Assembly: GCA_947184155.2 (NCBI GenBank)
Contig: CAMXCT020001502.1
Span: 644,942-708,941 of the forward strand
Direction: 5' to 3'
DNA: 64,000 nt
From: Cladocopium goreaui
Lineage: Eukaryota > Sar > Dinophyceae > Suessiales > Symbiodiniaceae
The translations under genes were made by a program, and so were the position numbers. Of the stretch, positions 1 through 11,579 are shown piece by piece. Positions within the stretch are counted from its first letter, which is position 1, and every line of letters starts with the position of its first letter. Below the pieces are notes generated by a model. That model made no database searches, was not told the origin of the DNA, and saw only the letters and a program-made list of their open reading frames with translations.

Positions 1-598
1 AAACAGTTTTGAAACCTGCAAAATTCACTGAGGTTTTGCAGCTCCGTGTGGTCCGAGGCTGCTGCTTTCCCTCTTTTGCGGGGATGAGTCAAACTTGGGG
101 TATCCAAATGTAATTGGATGCTTGCACATACATATTTCGTAAGGTTCATACTCTGTTATTTGGACCCATACCCCAGAACTTGGTGCTGTTTTCTGAAATT
201 TACTAGCGCACTGACATGAATCTACCCGAGGCGTCCTCACCGCTGCCGTCCCCAGCATCTTGGCAGAATGAACTGCGCCTCTGTTCCGGTGATTTTAGAT
301 GACTGGTTGACGATTTCAAGTTTCTGATCCATTTTTTCAAATGTTTGGCTGTTTGGTGGTTTGGGACCCAGCCAGGTTGGCTCGTTTTACTCTTGCCTCG
401 ACATGTGGATGTCTTGAGTGAAACTCTTGCGTTTGGACAACAATGCTTCGAGTAAAAGTCTCCCTCCCTAGTGGTCACGCATCATTTCTGCAAAGCTCGT
501 GGGCGACTCGAGCAGTGTTCAAACCCCTGTTGGTTATAAACATATATACAGTTAAGAGTTGCGTGTCAGGCAACCGTTGGGTAGGGTCAAAATATATA
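1..598. other. No gene recognised
   Basis: Open frames here are short, overlap on both strands and show no recognisable motif. No tandem structure is visible until the 57-bp array begins at 599. I see nothing else to annotate. Confidence 0.5.
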
Positions 599-1168
599 AT
601 GAAGGGTGGTGTGAGACTGTGGTGTGAGACTTGACATCACATAGGAATACACTCAATGAAGGGTGGTGTGAGACTGTGGTGTGAGACTTGACATCACATA
701 AGAATACACTCAATGAAGGGTGGTGTGAGACTGTGGTGTGAGACTTGACATCACATAAGAATACACTCAATGAAGGGTGGTGTGAGACTGTGGTGTGAGA
801 CTTGACATCACACAAGAATACACTCAATGAAGGGCGGTGTGAGACTGTGGTGTGAGACTTGACATCACATAACAATACACTCAATGAAGGGTGGTGTGAG
901 ACTGTGGTGTGAGACTTGACATCACAGAACAATACACTCAATGAAGGGTGGTGTGAGACTGTGGTGTGAGACTTGACATCACATAGGAATACACTCAATG
1001 AAGGGTGGTGTGAGACTGTGGTGTGAGACTTGACATCACATAAGAATACACTCAATGAAGGGTGGTGTGAGACTGTGGTGTGAGACTTGACATCACATAA
1101 GAATACACTCAATGAAGGGTGGTGTGAGACTGTGGTGTGAGACTTGACATCACACAAGAATACGCTTG
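599..1168. repeat. 57-bp minisatellite, ten copies
   Basis: Ten head-to-tail copies of a 57-bp unit that starts ATGAAGGGTGGTGTGAGACT and ends in ATACACTCA. Copies differ by only a few substitutions, mostly in the CACATAAGAAT part, and the last copy decays at 1160-1168. Because 57 is a multiple of three, all copies read open on the minus strand as a 19-residue repeat (552-1331). That frame has no start context, no non-repeat domain and no homologous motif, so I treat it as a consequence of the period and not as a gene. There are no spacers, so it is not a CRISPR array. Confidence 0.9.
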
Positions 1169-1212
1169 ATGATGTCGTAACGTACACTCGTGTAATGGCT
1201 GTATGATTGTTG

Positions 1213-2185
1213 TCATCTGGTGTTGCCATGTGCGTAGAGAGATGCAGGTTTGCTACGGGATGCTGCGAAACGTATTGTAATGGCTGCATGCATGTTGCAT
1301 GGGCTTTGTTTTGGGGAGGAAGCCGGAGCACAAAACCTTGTATTTTTCCGTGTAAAGTGGTTGCAGCCGGCGATGAAAGGTACCTCGTGTGTGCGGCGGT
1401 TGCGGCTGCGGTCGTTCCGGGCGTAATGGGTTCCTCCTCTGTGTTCTGCCACGAGTGGTTGTTCCTGTGTGCGTAGTTCTATTCTTTTCTTGAATCTGTG
1501 GTTGCAGATCGCATTGGAGTGGCTGCATGATTGTTGTAATCCGGTGTTGCCACGTGCGTAGAGAGACGCAGGTTTGCTACAGGATGCTGCGAAATGTATT
1601 GTAATGGCTGCATGTATGTTGCATGGGCTTTGTTTTGGGGGGAAGCCGGAGCACGAAACCTTGTATTTTTCCGTGTGAAGTGGCTGCAGCCGGCGATGAA
1701 AGGTACCTCGTGTGTGCGGCGGTTGCGGCTGCGGTCGTTCCGGGCGTAATGGGTTCCTCCTCTGTGTTCTGCCACGAGTGGTTGTTCCTGTGTGCGTAGT
1801 TCTATTCTTTTCTTGAATCTGTGGTTGCAGATCGCATTGGAGTGGCTGCATGATTGTTGTAATCCGGTGTTGCCACGTGCGTAGAGAGACGCAGGTTTGC
1901 TACAGGATGCTGCGAAATGTATTGTAATGGCTGCATGTATGTTGCATGGGCTTTGTTTTGGGGGGAAGCCGGAGCACGAAACCTTGTATTTTTCCGTGTG
2001 AAGTGGCTGCAGCCGGCGATGAAAGGTACCTCGTGTGTGCGGCGGTTGCGGCTGCGGCGGTCGTTCCGGGCGTAATGGGTTCCTCCTCTGTGTTCTGCAA
2101 CGAGTGGTTGTTCCCGTGTGCGTAGTTCGATGCGTTTCTTGAATCCGTGGTTGCAGATCGCATTGATATGGTTGCGTTGAGGTTG
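1213..2185. repeat. About 322-bp tandem repeat, three copies
   Basis: Three long direct copies begin at about 1220, 1542 and 1866 with GGTGTTGCCA(T/C)GTGCGTAGA. Each unit contains TTGCATGGGCTTTGTTTTGG, the GTGTGCGGCGGTTGCGGCTG block and a GGTTGCAGATCGCATTG end. Copies two and three are nearly identical, and the first differs more (for example GGGGAGGAAG against GGGGGGAAG). Long minus-strand frames (1213-1851, 1479-2243) simply read through the array and repeat the same peptide. No gene is inferred. Confidence 0.85.
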
Positions 2186-2580
2186 CTTGGTGCCGCGGCT
2201 GCATGCGTAATACTATTGTCTTTTGCAGCTGGATCTCATACATAGTATTGGAGTGGCTGTAGGAAAGCTGCGACAGTGATTTGTCAGCAGATTTCTCAAT
2301 TTTTGCGCTAGCAATTTTCCTTGTAAAATTCCTTTTAAAAAGTGCTTCAAAATCTTCTTTTTTCGCTTTGGCGTCGAGATCGGTTGTGGAGCTGCAATTT
2401 CCGACGCCGTTGCGCGTAGTTCTATTGTGTTTCGCAATTCAGTGTCTGCAGATCGCATTGTAGTTGCTGCGTCAAGGTTGCTTGGTGTCGCGGCTGCATG
2501 CGTAGTAATACTATTGTCTTTGCAGCTGGATCTTGTAAATAGTATTGGAGTGGCTGCATCACGGCTGCGTCAGTGATTTG
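2186..2580. repeat. Two diverged copies of a 90-bp block
   Basis: A block with GAGGTTGCTTGGTGCCGCGG, a run reading ATACTATTGTCTTTTGCAGC and ending TAGTATTGGAGTGGCTG occurs at about 2174-2262 and again at about 2468-2560. It looks like an extension of the adjacent 322-bp array family. The sequence between the copies is unique. Confidence 0.6.
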
Positions 2581-2599
2581 TCAGTATATTTTTCAACTG

Positions 2600-2765
2600 G
2601 GAGGTGCTTTGTGCAAGCTTTGTAGTACAAAGTAGTACTGGGAAGTGCTTTGTGCAAGCTTTGTAGTACAAAGTAGTACTGGGAAGTGCTTTGTGCAAGC
2701 TGTGTAGTACAAAGTAGTGCTGGGAAGTGCTTTGTGCAAGCTTTGTAATACAAAGTAGTACAAAG
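2600..2765. repeat. 41-bp tandem repeat, about four copies
   Basis: About four copies of a 41-bp unit built on GGGAAGTGCTTTGTGCAAGC followed by TTTGTAGTACAAAGTAGTAC. A single related block, AGCTTTGTAGTACAAAG, lies further on at about 3020. The minus-strand frames across it are repeat read-through. Confidence 0.85.
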
Positions 2766-2769
2766 AGCT

Positions 2770-4509
2770 GCCAAAACCTAGACATAGTGCAATGCTGAAA
2801 AAAGCATGCAGCTGTTGACGCTGGACTGTGTGTGTCCGATTGACAGATTACAATTAACATAATATATATTGTAGTTAAGCTTTGCTGCAATGCATGAACA
2901 TCTCACGTGAGTTGCCACAATACTGTAAATATAATATGGCCTATGTGTGCAATTTGCACAAGAGCTTTTGTGTGTTAACGAAACTTTTTTGGGATACAGA
3001 AGAACTGGGGAGATGAGCTAAGCTTTGTAGTACAAAGATACTTTCTAGAAGCTTTTCCTGTGTAAAGTGTAAATGCATCTGTGTCTCAAGCTTCTGTGTG
3101 CTGACAGTAAGAGCTTTCTGGCGTGCAGAACAGCTGAGATGAGTTGAAAACAACATCGAGGAGATGAGAAAGGTTGATCAGTGCTTGGATGAGATGAAAA
3201 CAGTTGAGGAGCACTTACTTAGATGACATGTGAGAAGAGATGGGATGAGATGAGAAGAGCTGAGATGAGGTGAGATGAGGTGATAAGAGCTGAGATGAGG
3301 TGAGATGAGGTGAGAAGAGCTCACATGATCTGAGATGAAGTGTGGAGTGTGAAGGGCGAAGAGTGCAGTGTGAAGTGTGCGGAAAGTCTGATCTTGGCGT
3401 TGCATTGCACCGGAGTTGCGCGCAGGTCATGTTCTTGGACAACATCTGTGCAACAGCTTCGCACAAAGCACGCACGCACGGGCCTGGCTGGCGCACGGTG
3501 CATGCAAGTTCTATAGATGAGAAAGGTCTTATAGTATATCCCTAAGGCAACTTCCGCCCCGCCTCGTGCGGATACTTCCAACTGTATATTGGGGAATCCG
3601 TATCAACCAACCAATATGAAGGGGCCACACAGGGTTTTGCACGCTCTTCCCTTGAATATCTTGGCCCAGAGCTCACTCTGACCGGGATTCTTGAAAGTTT
3701 GTCGAACAGATTCTTTGCACGCTTCAGGAAGGTGAGAACCTGACGGCTTTGGCACAGCCAAAAGCAACAGCAATGGAGGCTTAGCAGTTTAGTGCTGTGG
3801 ACGTGACGGGATTGCAACATGGGGCCTGCCACGCGCTGGTGGTTACAACTCCGATGTTTTAGACAAAGCTCAGGAGTGTGCAAGAAATTCAGGCTGCCCG
3901 TGTTGCGTTTACTGCCACTCTTCAGTGAAGAACCAAGCGGTGGTGACAGCTCCGATCCAATGCATGGTGGCGACTGTTTGGCCGATCAACTCCAAATCAG
4001 TGTGATGGCCCTGGGTTTAAGAGTAGCACCAAGTGCTGGAAGAAACAGTTGTTTGGTTCGCCAAAGAATCAACCAATATCAACCAGAGTACATCCAAGTA
4101 CTGTGAAATACGTGACTTTCAGAGACTGACTGTCCAGTGATGCGAGTTAAGTCGAATGTCCTGATTGTCACTTGTCGTTTTCACGATTCTTCCGCTTGGA
4201 TGAAGGATTTCAATTCCCTAGCGGAACAACCATGGCAAGAAATGGACTGGACCGTCGAGTTGCCATCTTCGTTGTCGATGTGGTTGTTGGCTGAAAAACT
4301 AGGAACGCCAAAATCCAATGTTTTATTATTGTTATTATTGCTGTTGCTCTTATTATTGTTACTAAGTTACTAAATCATGATTATCATTTCATCCAACAGC
4401 AATAAACATATGAATAATCACAGCATGATAATAACAACAGCAGTAATGACAATAATACTGTCATTTATGACAACAATAGCATTGATACTAATATAATAGT
4501 AATAACGCA
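2770..4509. other. No gene recognised; GATGAG-rich and TTATTG-rich patches
   Basis: A purine-rich patch of GATGAGATGAGGTGAGAAGAGC-type repeats lies at 3165-3345, and a TTATTGTTATTATTGCTG run lies at 4318-4372. Open frames at 3542-3883 (minus) and 3819-4106 (plus) overlap each other and have no recognisable domain. I do not call a gene. Confidence 0.4.
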
Positions 4510-5968
4510 AAGTACCAGTAGTACCGCACAAGGCGGTGGCGGAAGTTTCAAAAATAGGAAACCTATAGGAGAGGTGAGTTGTTGTGATTTATGGATGGCA
4601 GAGCGAACCCACTGATTGACCGAGGTTGGAGTTGTGCTTTTTGGAGTGGTTGCAGTGGTCACCTCACCCACAACTGCTGAAGGTAGTGTGGTGTGGCGTG
4701 GTGTAACTTGTAGTTGTGGTTGTTTGTAGTTGTGGCTGTAGGTTGTAGTTTGGTTGTAGTTGTAGTTGTAGTTGAAGTTGTAGTTAGAGTTGTAGTTGTA
4801 GTGTAGTGGTAGTTGTAGTTGTTATGTAGCGTAGTGTAGTTGTAGCTGTCTATCTATCTGTCTATCTTTCTATCTGTCTATCGATTTGTCTGTCTATCTA
4901 TCCGTCTCTCTGTCCATTGATCTATCTGTCACTGCAAGCTTGAAAAAGAAGCTACTGTATTCTGCGAGACTTCCTCAATGCTTCAAGTTGACAGCATCAA
5001 ACACGCAGCAATACTGCGAGATTTCCTCAATGTTTAATTTAAACTTGACAACCTCAAAAACGAAGGAATTCTGCGAGACTTCCTCAATTTTCGAAGTTGA
5101 CAGCATCAAAAACGAAGCAAGTCTGGGAGACTTCCTTCCAAAATGGAAAGTTGAGTGGAGAGCTGACGGCCTCCTACCAATGCATCTTGCGATTTTTCCA
5201 TTCCATCTGTCTAAAGTAGCGCGCCTGCCACGAAAAAGTGAAGCCAGGTCATACGAAGTGCTGCGCCTGTCACGCAAAACATGCTTCCCAATGTTTTTGA
5301 AGCTGTTACAAAACCCTCATGTTTTGCTCACTTTCAGGATGGTGCAGAATCCCTTGAGCCTGCCGCGCAAAACCACATCCTAACTTCAAAAAGTGCTCCG
5401 AGACCGCCAGTTTTTTACACTTTTGAATTCGAAATGTGCTTCGCGTCACAACGCCGTGCACTTTTTTTCCAACATCGCAATTCCTAAAATGTGGTTTGTT
5501 TTGTGTGCATTTTGACTTGGAAATGTGCTTGGCGCCACAACTGCGTACACTTTTTGAACATCTCAATTCCTAAAAGTGTTCCGAAGCTGAGGTGTTTTGC
5601 GCATTTTAAACTTCGAAATGTTCTTCCCGCCACAGCGGCGTGCGCTTTTTCAACGTCTCATCTTCCAAAAGTGCTCCGGCGCTGGTGTGTTTTGTATGTT
5701 TTTACTTCGAAATGTGTTTCGAGCCACAACGGCGTGCAATTTTTCATCTCTCGTCTGATTAGCGAGCCTACTTTTCGACCCTCCGGAGCCCCAAATCATT
5801 GGAAAAACATAGTGTTTCGCGACTTTTCTACCTTTTTCCGATTCTTTCTCTTCTCTGATCTTCTCTTCTCTTCTCTGATCTTCTCTTCTCTTCTCTGGTC
5901 TTCTCTGACTCTTCCCACCTCTGCTTTTCCATCTGTCCATATTGTCGGAAGTTTGACTTCTAAACTTC
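4510..5968. repeat. Left arm of a large inverted repeat
   Basis: This stretch matches the reverse complement of 16067-18003. The inner end is strongest: 39 bp at 5930-5968, containing ATTGTCGGAAGTTTGACTTC, are the exact reverse complement of 16067-16105. The outer end (about 4510-4620, with AGTACCGC, GCGGAAGTTTCAAA and GCAGAGCGAACCCACTGA) pairs with about 17885-18003. Inside the arm, from outside in, are GTAGTTGTAGTT and TCTATCTGTCTA simple repeats (4690-4930), about four copies of a roughly 65-bp unit with CTGCGAGACTTCCTCAA (4957-5130), about four copies of a roughly 88-bp unit with AAATGTGCTTCGCGCCACAA-like cores (5385-5745), and TCTTCTC repeats (5840-5910). The right arm holds the same blocks in mirrored order. 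Confidence 0.75.
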
Positions 5969-6403
5969 GTTCGGTTATCATTCTTTTTCATCATTATTAG
6001 TGCTACATTATTCTCATTACTAAACTGCTTTTAGGATCTCCCCCAATTTCGACCTTGGTCGCGTCACATGATCCTGAGGCCGAATCGCGTGCTACCTCGC
6101 CTCGGCGTCGAGCGGGCTCAAGTGATGAGTCCAGTGCCAGCACAGTTCGGCAGCTCAGCCCCTGTTGGGGGAAACCTGGAGTGCTCTGGTTTCTCATCCT
6201 ACATCTCCGGTCTTGATGACATCTTTTTTAACAAATCCACATGAACATTTGCGAGGAACTACCATATATCTTGACCGATCTTGACTCACACAGGAACACC
6301 TATTTTGATTGGTTTCGATTGTAACAAAGATACTATCAAGGATTCATTGCTCAGAAACCTGTGGAAGTGAGACCAACTTCTGCAGCTTGGCTCAGCGACT
6401 GAC

Positions 6404-6419
6404 ACATTTTTTCTTGCAG
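6404..6419 (+). promoter_or_regulatory. Likely splice acceptor before the CCCH gene
   Basis: A pyrimidine run ending in TTTTTTCTTGCAG lies 29 bases before the ATG at 6449. In dinoflagellates this could accept either the trans-spliced leader or an upstream 5' UTR exon; the sequence alone does not decide between them. Confidence 0.5.
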
Positions 6420-6448
6420 TGGAGCTGCAGAAGTTTAAAGTTTAAAAT

Positions 6449-7273
6449 ATGTCGACAGAGTTCAAGCTCCGGTACCACAACAGTTTCATTGACGTTGAGT
6501 TCCCGGCCGTGGAGGAAGGGCTACATGCACGTGCGCAGAGCCTGTCGCCTCATCGAAAGGGCTACACTCATGACCTATGGGATGAGCATGATCAGGAACG
6601 GCTAGAGCAAGAGCAACGGGATCAGAGCTATGTTCGCTGCCTCTCGGAAAAGCTGGATTTTTTGAGTCCCGAGTCCTTGAAGACCCCATCCTTCATCACT
6701 TCGGAAGATCCATCCACTTTTGTTGAGAAAACCGCTTCTCAGTCCCCACAAGGTGTCAACAATGTCAACGGTGTCAACGGGATCAATGGTGTGTGCGTGG
6801 CAAATCCTGGGAGTGTTGGGCACCCAGAGTTATGCCGCCGCCCATGCCTTCATTTCAACGCCGGCTACTGTGGTCATGGGAGCAGCTGCAACTTTTGTCA
6901 TGAGACGCATCCTCAGAAGGCAGCAAAACTTGACAAGAGGCAGAGAGAAATCATGCAGAACTTGCACAGCAAAGAGGCAGCTGCTTTGATCTTTGAGTAC
7001 GTGAAAGCAAGGGTCCTCCAGGCAGACATAGAGGGAGGACAAAGGCTGGTGGACTTGTTGGAAGTTGAACGAAAAGGTGCCGACACCACCTGCATTCATC
7101 CACGAGACCTACGCCATCTTCGCAAGACAATGAGCCGCCTGAATCTGTATAGCCTCCTGGGAATTTTTACTAGCAAATCTTCCCTCTATCCTCAGGAAGA
7201 GCGTTCTAAAGTTGAATGCATTTTTCAGCTTATGCACGAAATTCGCGAAGAGCTCATCTCTCAGAATGTATAA
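6449..7273 (+). CDS. CCCH zinc-finger protein, 274 aa
   Basis: Single open frame of 274 codons with a start at 6449 and a TAA stop at 7271-7273. The clearest feature is one CCCH finger at about residues 132-150. It reads CLHFNAGYCGHGSSCNFCH, which fits C-x7-C-x5-C-x3-H, and a basic stretch (KAAKLDKRQREIM) follows at once. CCCH fingers of this spacing usually bind RNA, so a role in RNA binding is inferred. A low-complexity patch of alternating N, V and G lies at about residues 103-115. The C-terminal 100 residues are predicted by eye to be helical, with no named domain. Short single-CCCH proteins of this layout are, from memory, common in dinoflagellate gene sets. The frame is much longer than its neighbours and lies in non-repetitive sequence, between the arms of the large inverted repeat. 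No other gene is close on either side. Confidence 0.8.
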   Translation: MSTEFKLRYHNSFIDVEFPAVEEGLHARAQSLSPHRKGYTHDLWDEHDQERLEQEQRDQSYVRCLSEKLDFLSPESLKTPSFITSEDPSTFVEKTASQSPQGVNNVNGVNGINGVCVANPGSVGHPELCRRPCLHFNAGYCGHGSSCNFCHETHPQKAAKLDKRQREIMQNLHSKEAAALIFEYVKARVLQADIEGGQRLVDLLEVERKGADTTCIHPRDLRHLRKTMSRLNLYSLLGIFTSKSSLYPQEERSKVECIFQLMHEIREELISQNV

Positions 7274-9159
7274 GATAAACAATGATCAACAAGTCTCAAG
7301 AACAGCATTGCAAAGAGTTGGTTCTAACGCTTAAACGATATTAGATATTTATTCATAGATATTCATAGATATTCCGTTATCAATGGTGTTGTTCCTTTCT
7401 GGTGCTTCTGCACGACTTCCACGTCAACAGGCTTTTCCAATCTGAGAGATGCAGCATGTTTAAACGAATTCTGCTTTTGCAAATGCAAGCGTTTCAATGC
7501 ATATGGCAGATCATTTTCACATTTTACGGTATTGTTCCAAAAACTACCGAGTGTTTACTACATCTGGACCTTTCCGGACGAGCCCAAATTAAAGCCATGA
7601 GGCGTGTAAAGCGTGGCGATTAATACAAGACTTAGTTCCACGCAGTAGCTAGGGAGGCTTCTGGAGAGTTCGTCAGCGTTAGTCAGTGACAGACTAACCT
7701 TGCTTAGATAGCTGACTGGGTAGTAGCGGCCAGTGTCAGGACAGATGGGAAATCCCGACATGTCTACGTATCCACGTACCAGCATATCCACCTGTGCCTA
7801 ATTGAACAATTAACCCACACATGGACATAATAAATACATCATAGAACAGTGCCAGAAGACATGTAGGCATTTGTCCCGCGCTCGCTCCCTCTCTCATTGA
7901 GAGTGATGCACCCCGACAAATGCAAGTACCTATTGCCTCATGAGTGGGCAGGTTTCTCCACATCAGTTTCTGACACTTGGCAAATCGCTCTCGGTACTTT
8001 TAAGTCGGTGGAGCAAGTGACAAGCTTGGTGTGCACCAATCTACCAGATTTGGGTTTTTTCATATCGTCCATCCCCATTTTGGGGACAGGCCAAATTCTT
8101 GACCCATACCGACGTTACCGGCGATGATCAGTTCTCAACTCACTTGACTTACTTTTTTCTTCCGCCTTAGTGGTTCAAAGGCTGCGTGACAGCGACGCGG
8201 CTACAGTGTTCCGGGAGTTTGAAGAATTTATGTCATGCACGCACCGCGGACCGCACCGAGGTGCATCTCAGAGTGGATTGCTAAAGATGACTTCCCATAA
8301 TTTTCAGAGAAACATGTTGGACAAATTCATATTGAACAAGTAAATTAACTCTGAGTCACGCTGTGGTTTGGTTCACAACGGATTGGGTTCCTCACTGCCG
8401 CAGTTTGGAGACTCGACAGAGCCCTGGTACTTGCTGCAGTGCAGAGATAAACCCAAACTGAACAGATACGGATACAAAAAGGGTGCCTGCAATGACAACA
8501 GATGGTACTGAATAACAGTGAATACTTGTGAGTGATTCCACACAGCCGAGATGTAAGCACAGACTGACATCCTGCAACATTGTGTCACGTGGAATCTCCC
8601 CATGCACTCCCATGCAATGTGCAATGGGTGCTCCTTTGACAGGTCGACACCAAGAGAGCGGCAGTTTTCGAGCTACAGGCTGTAGAAAATCCGGAGTGAT
8701 GCTTCCTAGCTATGGTATGCTATGGTCATTTACCAGTTGTCCAGGGTCAAATCATGAAGTTCTTATTGGCAGGGTCCCATCGGTTGGATTTTTTTTGCTA
8801 CATGCCGATTTCTTGTCCACGGTTCCAATCTTGAAAAGTTGACCAAAAAAAGATTTAAATAAGGTTGCAGAGCTTGGTTCAATCTTTAAGCGACCTTCGT
8901 GTTTCTTGAAGAGCAAGTGCTTCCCCTTGGACCCAAGACAGGGGCCTCTTCCATGCCCCCTATCCCCCTGGAAGCTCTTCACGTCCGATTATTTTGGCAG
9001 CATCTCTGGGAAAAGTGGAGCGACCTTACAACAACCTCGCCAGAAATGATGGTTTGTATGGTGGATCAAACCCCAAAACAGGCCAACATGTCTGTTTTTT
9101 TGACGGCTTGATGGCCGTATGGGGATATGCCAAGTGATTGCATGCGGACTCCGGACTAC
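7274..9159. other. No gene recognised
   Basis: Non-repetitive sequence with only short frames. A frame at 7897-8127 contains RVMHPDKCK, which recalls the HPD motif of J-domains, but nothing around it supports a J-domain. Possible isolated exons cannot be excluded. Confidence 0.4.
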
Positions 9160-9600
9160 TAACTGTCAACCATCATGGTACATGATACTAGCGAATCCCT
9201 ACCATAAGATGGCAATGGATTATTTACAAATGGTAATTAGGCCAAAACGCAATCAACATTGTATCATTCTTGTAATGCAGTAATTGGTTGGTATACAGAA
9301 TTGACTAATACCTCATTATATCATAATCACATTCTTTCTTAAATGGATATTGTATGATATTGTATAATATTGTATAATATATACATTGGATTCAGTACTA
9401 CATAGTATGTATATATATAGCATGTTGTATATTTATTGCATATTATATACATTTATGTATTGTATATCATACACTATGTAAGGTTTTTATGATATGCAAT
9501 ATATATATATAATATTAATAAAAGTACCTCTTATATAGTATCTCTTATATATTCTTATATATTATCTTTTTTTTTTTAATATTATCTTTTTCCCACAAGC
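9160..9600. other. AT-rich spacer
   Basis: Strongly AT-rich DNA with TATATAAT, ATATTGTATAATATTGTA and TTATATATTCTTATATAT runs between about 9330 and 9590. No coding signal. It ends just before the 104-bp tandem array. Confidence 0.6.
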
Positions 9601-9689
9601 AGTGTGGCCAGACTGAGGGGTTCTTACGGTAACAGTTAAGGCCCGTTGTTCAATCGAGGTGGTATCCCGGGCGTTTGGCATTTTCCCTG

Positions 9690-10575
9690 TAAATTTCCGC
9701 ACAAATGCCTCTTGTGACATGTCCATATGCATTTCGACTGTGCAGGCTCGCACCACATGCTGGCCGCGGGATTAGCGTCCGGCGTTTTCCTTGTAAATTT
9801 CGGCACAAATGCCTCTTGTGACATGTCCATATGCATTTCGACTGCGCAGGTTGCACAAAATGCTTGCTGCGGGATTAGCGTCCGGCATTTTCCCTGTAAA
9901 TTTCTGCACAAAATGCCTCTTGTGACATGTCCATATGCATTTCGACTGCGCAGGTTGCACAAAATGCTTGCTGCGGGATTAGCTTCCGGCATTTTCCTGT
10001 AAATTTCCGCACAAAATGCCTCTTGTGACATGTCCGTATGCATTTCGACTGCGCAGGCTCGCACCACATGCTGGCCGCGGGATGAGCGTCCGGCGTTTTC
10101 CTTGTAATTTTCCGCACAAATGCCTCTTGTGACATGTTCATGTGCATTTCGACTGCGCAGGCTCGCACAAAATGCTTGCTGCGGGATTAGCGTCGGCATT
10201 TTCCTTGTAAATTTCTGCACAAAATGCCTCTTGTGACATGTCCATGTGCATTTCGACTGCGCAGGCTCGCACAAAATGCTTGCTGCGGGATTAGCGTCCG
10301 GTGTTTTCCCTGTAAATTTCTGCACAAAATGCCTCTTGTGACATGTCCATATGCATTTCGACTGCGCAGGTTGCACAAAATGCTTGCTGCGGGATTAGCG
10401 TCCGGCATTTTCCTGTAAATTTCCGCGCAAATGCCTCTTGTGACATGTCCATGTGCATTTTCGACTGCACAGGCTCGCGCAAAACGGGTGTCGCGGGATT
10501 GGCGTACGGCACTGTTCCTGTAAATTTCCACCCAAAATGGCTCTTGTGACATGTTCATGTGTCATCGACTCTGCA
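9690..10575. repeat. About 104-bp tandem array, nine copies
   Basis: The marker TGCCTCTTGTGACATGTCCA recurs about every 101-107 bp, at roughly 9706, 9808, 9914, 10017, 10117, 10224, 10328, 10432 and (as GGCTCTTGTGACATG) 10540. Each unit also holds GCATTTCGACTGCGCAGG, a CACAAAATGCTTGCTGCGGG block and TTTTCC(C)TGTAAATTTC. One- to three-base indels shift the frame from copy to copy, so the minus-strand frames (for example 9636-10376) switch between repeat phases. That argues against a maintained protein. Confidence 0.9.
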
Positions 10576-10581
10576 GGCTCG

Positions 10582-10583
10582 CA

Positions 10584-10630
<47 letters not shown>

Positions 10631-10795
10631 CCACCATCACCATCATCACCATCATCATCATCACCACCATCATCATCACCACCATCATAAACATCAACAT
10701 CATCATCATCATCATCATCATCATCACCATCATCAACATCAACATCACCATCATCACCAACATCATCATCATCAACATTAACATCATCCTCAACA
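10582..10795. repeat. CAT/CAC trinucleotide repeat
   Basis: A 210-bp tract of CAT triplets interrupted by CAC and AACAT. It directly follows the last unit of the 104-bp array. The poly-His, poly-Ile and poly-Asp frames across it are artefacts of the repeat. Confidence 0.95.
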
Positions 10796-10904
10796 TTATA
10801 ATGCATTCTCCTTGACTCCCCCCCACACTGTTTGGGGTCTCTTGCCGGGAAAATTTTTATATTATCTCATATGTATGAAAACCGAGATATGATATATACG
10901 GTAA

Positions 10905-11255
10905 CAACATTTAAATAGGTGGAGAGCGGGCCAGACCGGGAGGCCCCGGAGGTAGTATGAAATACCAGTTCTTATATTTAAATGTAGCTACCGTATGTTT
11001 AAATGAATTGGATTCCGTATGTTTAAATGGCCGGGCGGGCCAAGGAAAACTTTTCCAGAGGTAGTCTAAAATACCTGTTCGTATATTCAAAAGTCTGTAT
11101 ATTTAAATGTAGTTACCGTATATATATATATATATGTATACATCACATCACATCACATCACATGATATCGTATCCTATCATATCATATTTTATCACATCA
11201 TATCATATCCTGTCATATCGTATCGTGTCGTATCATACCATATCATAACAGGTTG
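10905..11255. repeat. Diverged 120-bp duplication, then ATCAC/ATCAT pentamers
   Basis: Two diverged copies of a block with GGGCCAGACCGGGAGGCCCC or GGCCGGGCGGGCCAAGGAAA, then GAGGTAGT(A/C)T, AAATACC and TATTTAAATGTAG(C/T)TACCGTAT, lie at about 10915-11000 and 11030-11118. They are followed by TATATATA and a CATCACATCA / TATCATATCC pentamer-like tract to about 11255. Confidence 0.6.
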
Positions 11256-11579
11256 TATCACATATATACATATCACATGTACGACATATATACACTATAC
11301 AATATACAATATGTTGCTATAAGTTACAGCTTACCAACAAAGGACCTCAATATTACGCAGGCTTGGGAGCGGGTAACGACAGGTGGAAGAGCTGCCCGAG
11401 GTGAAAAAGCCACCCTCGCCTTGTGCCCGAAACCAAGCCATGTTTTTTAGAGCAAGTTCAATTACGGTAATGGCAACCACATCATCACCTCAATCATCAT
11501 GGCAACCACAGCATCATGCAAGTAGTTCGGAAGTGTGAGCGATCGGGAACGCGTGAATTCAGGCTTGAAAACACTCTCG

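Noticed and set aside
599..1168. CRISPR-like array
   Set aside because: Repeats are directly adjacent with no unique spacers, and the setting is a eukaryotic nuclear genome.
7897..8127. Possible J-domain (HPDK)
   Set aside because: Only RVMHPDKC fits. The helices expected before and after the HPD loop are not recognisable.
9636..10376. 246-codon minus-strand frame with a repeated 34-residue unit
   Set aside because: The tandem copies have indels that are not multiples of three and change phase, so a protein was not maintained.
10551..10781. Poly-histidine frame
   Set aside because: Direct translation of the CAT/CAC repeat; the opposite strand gives poly-Asp and another frame poly-Ile.
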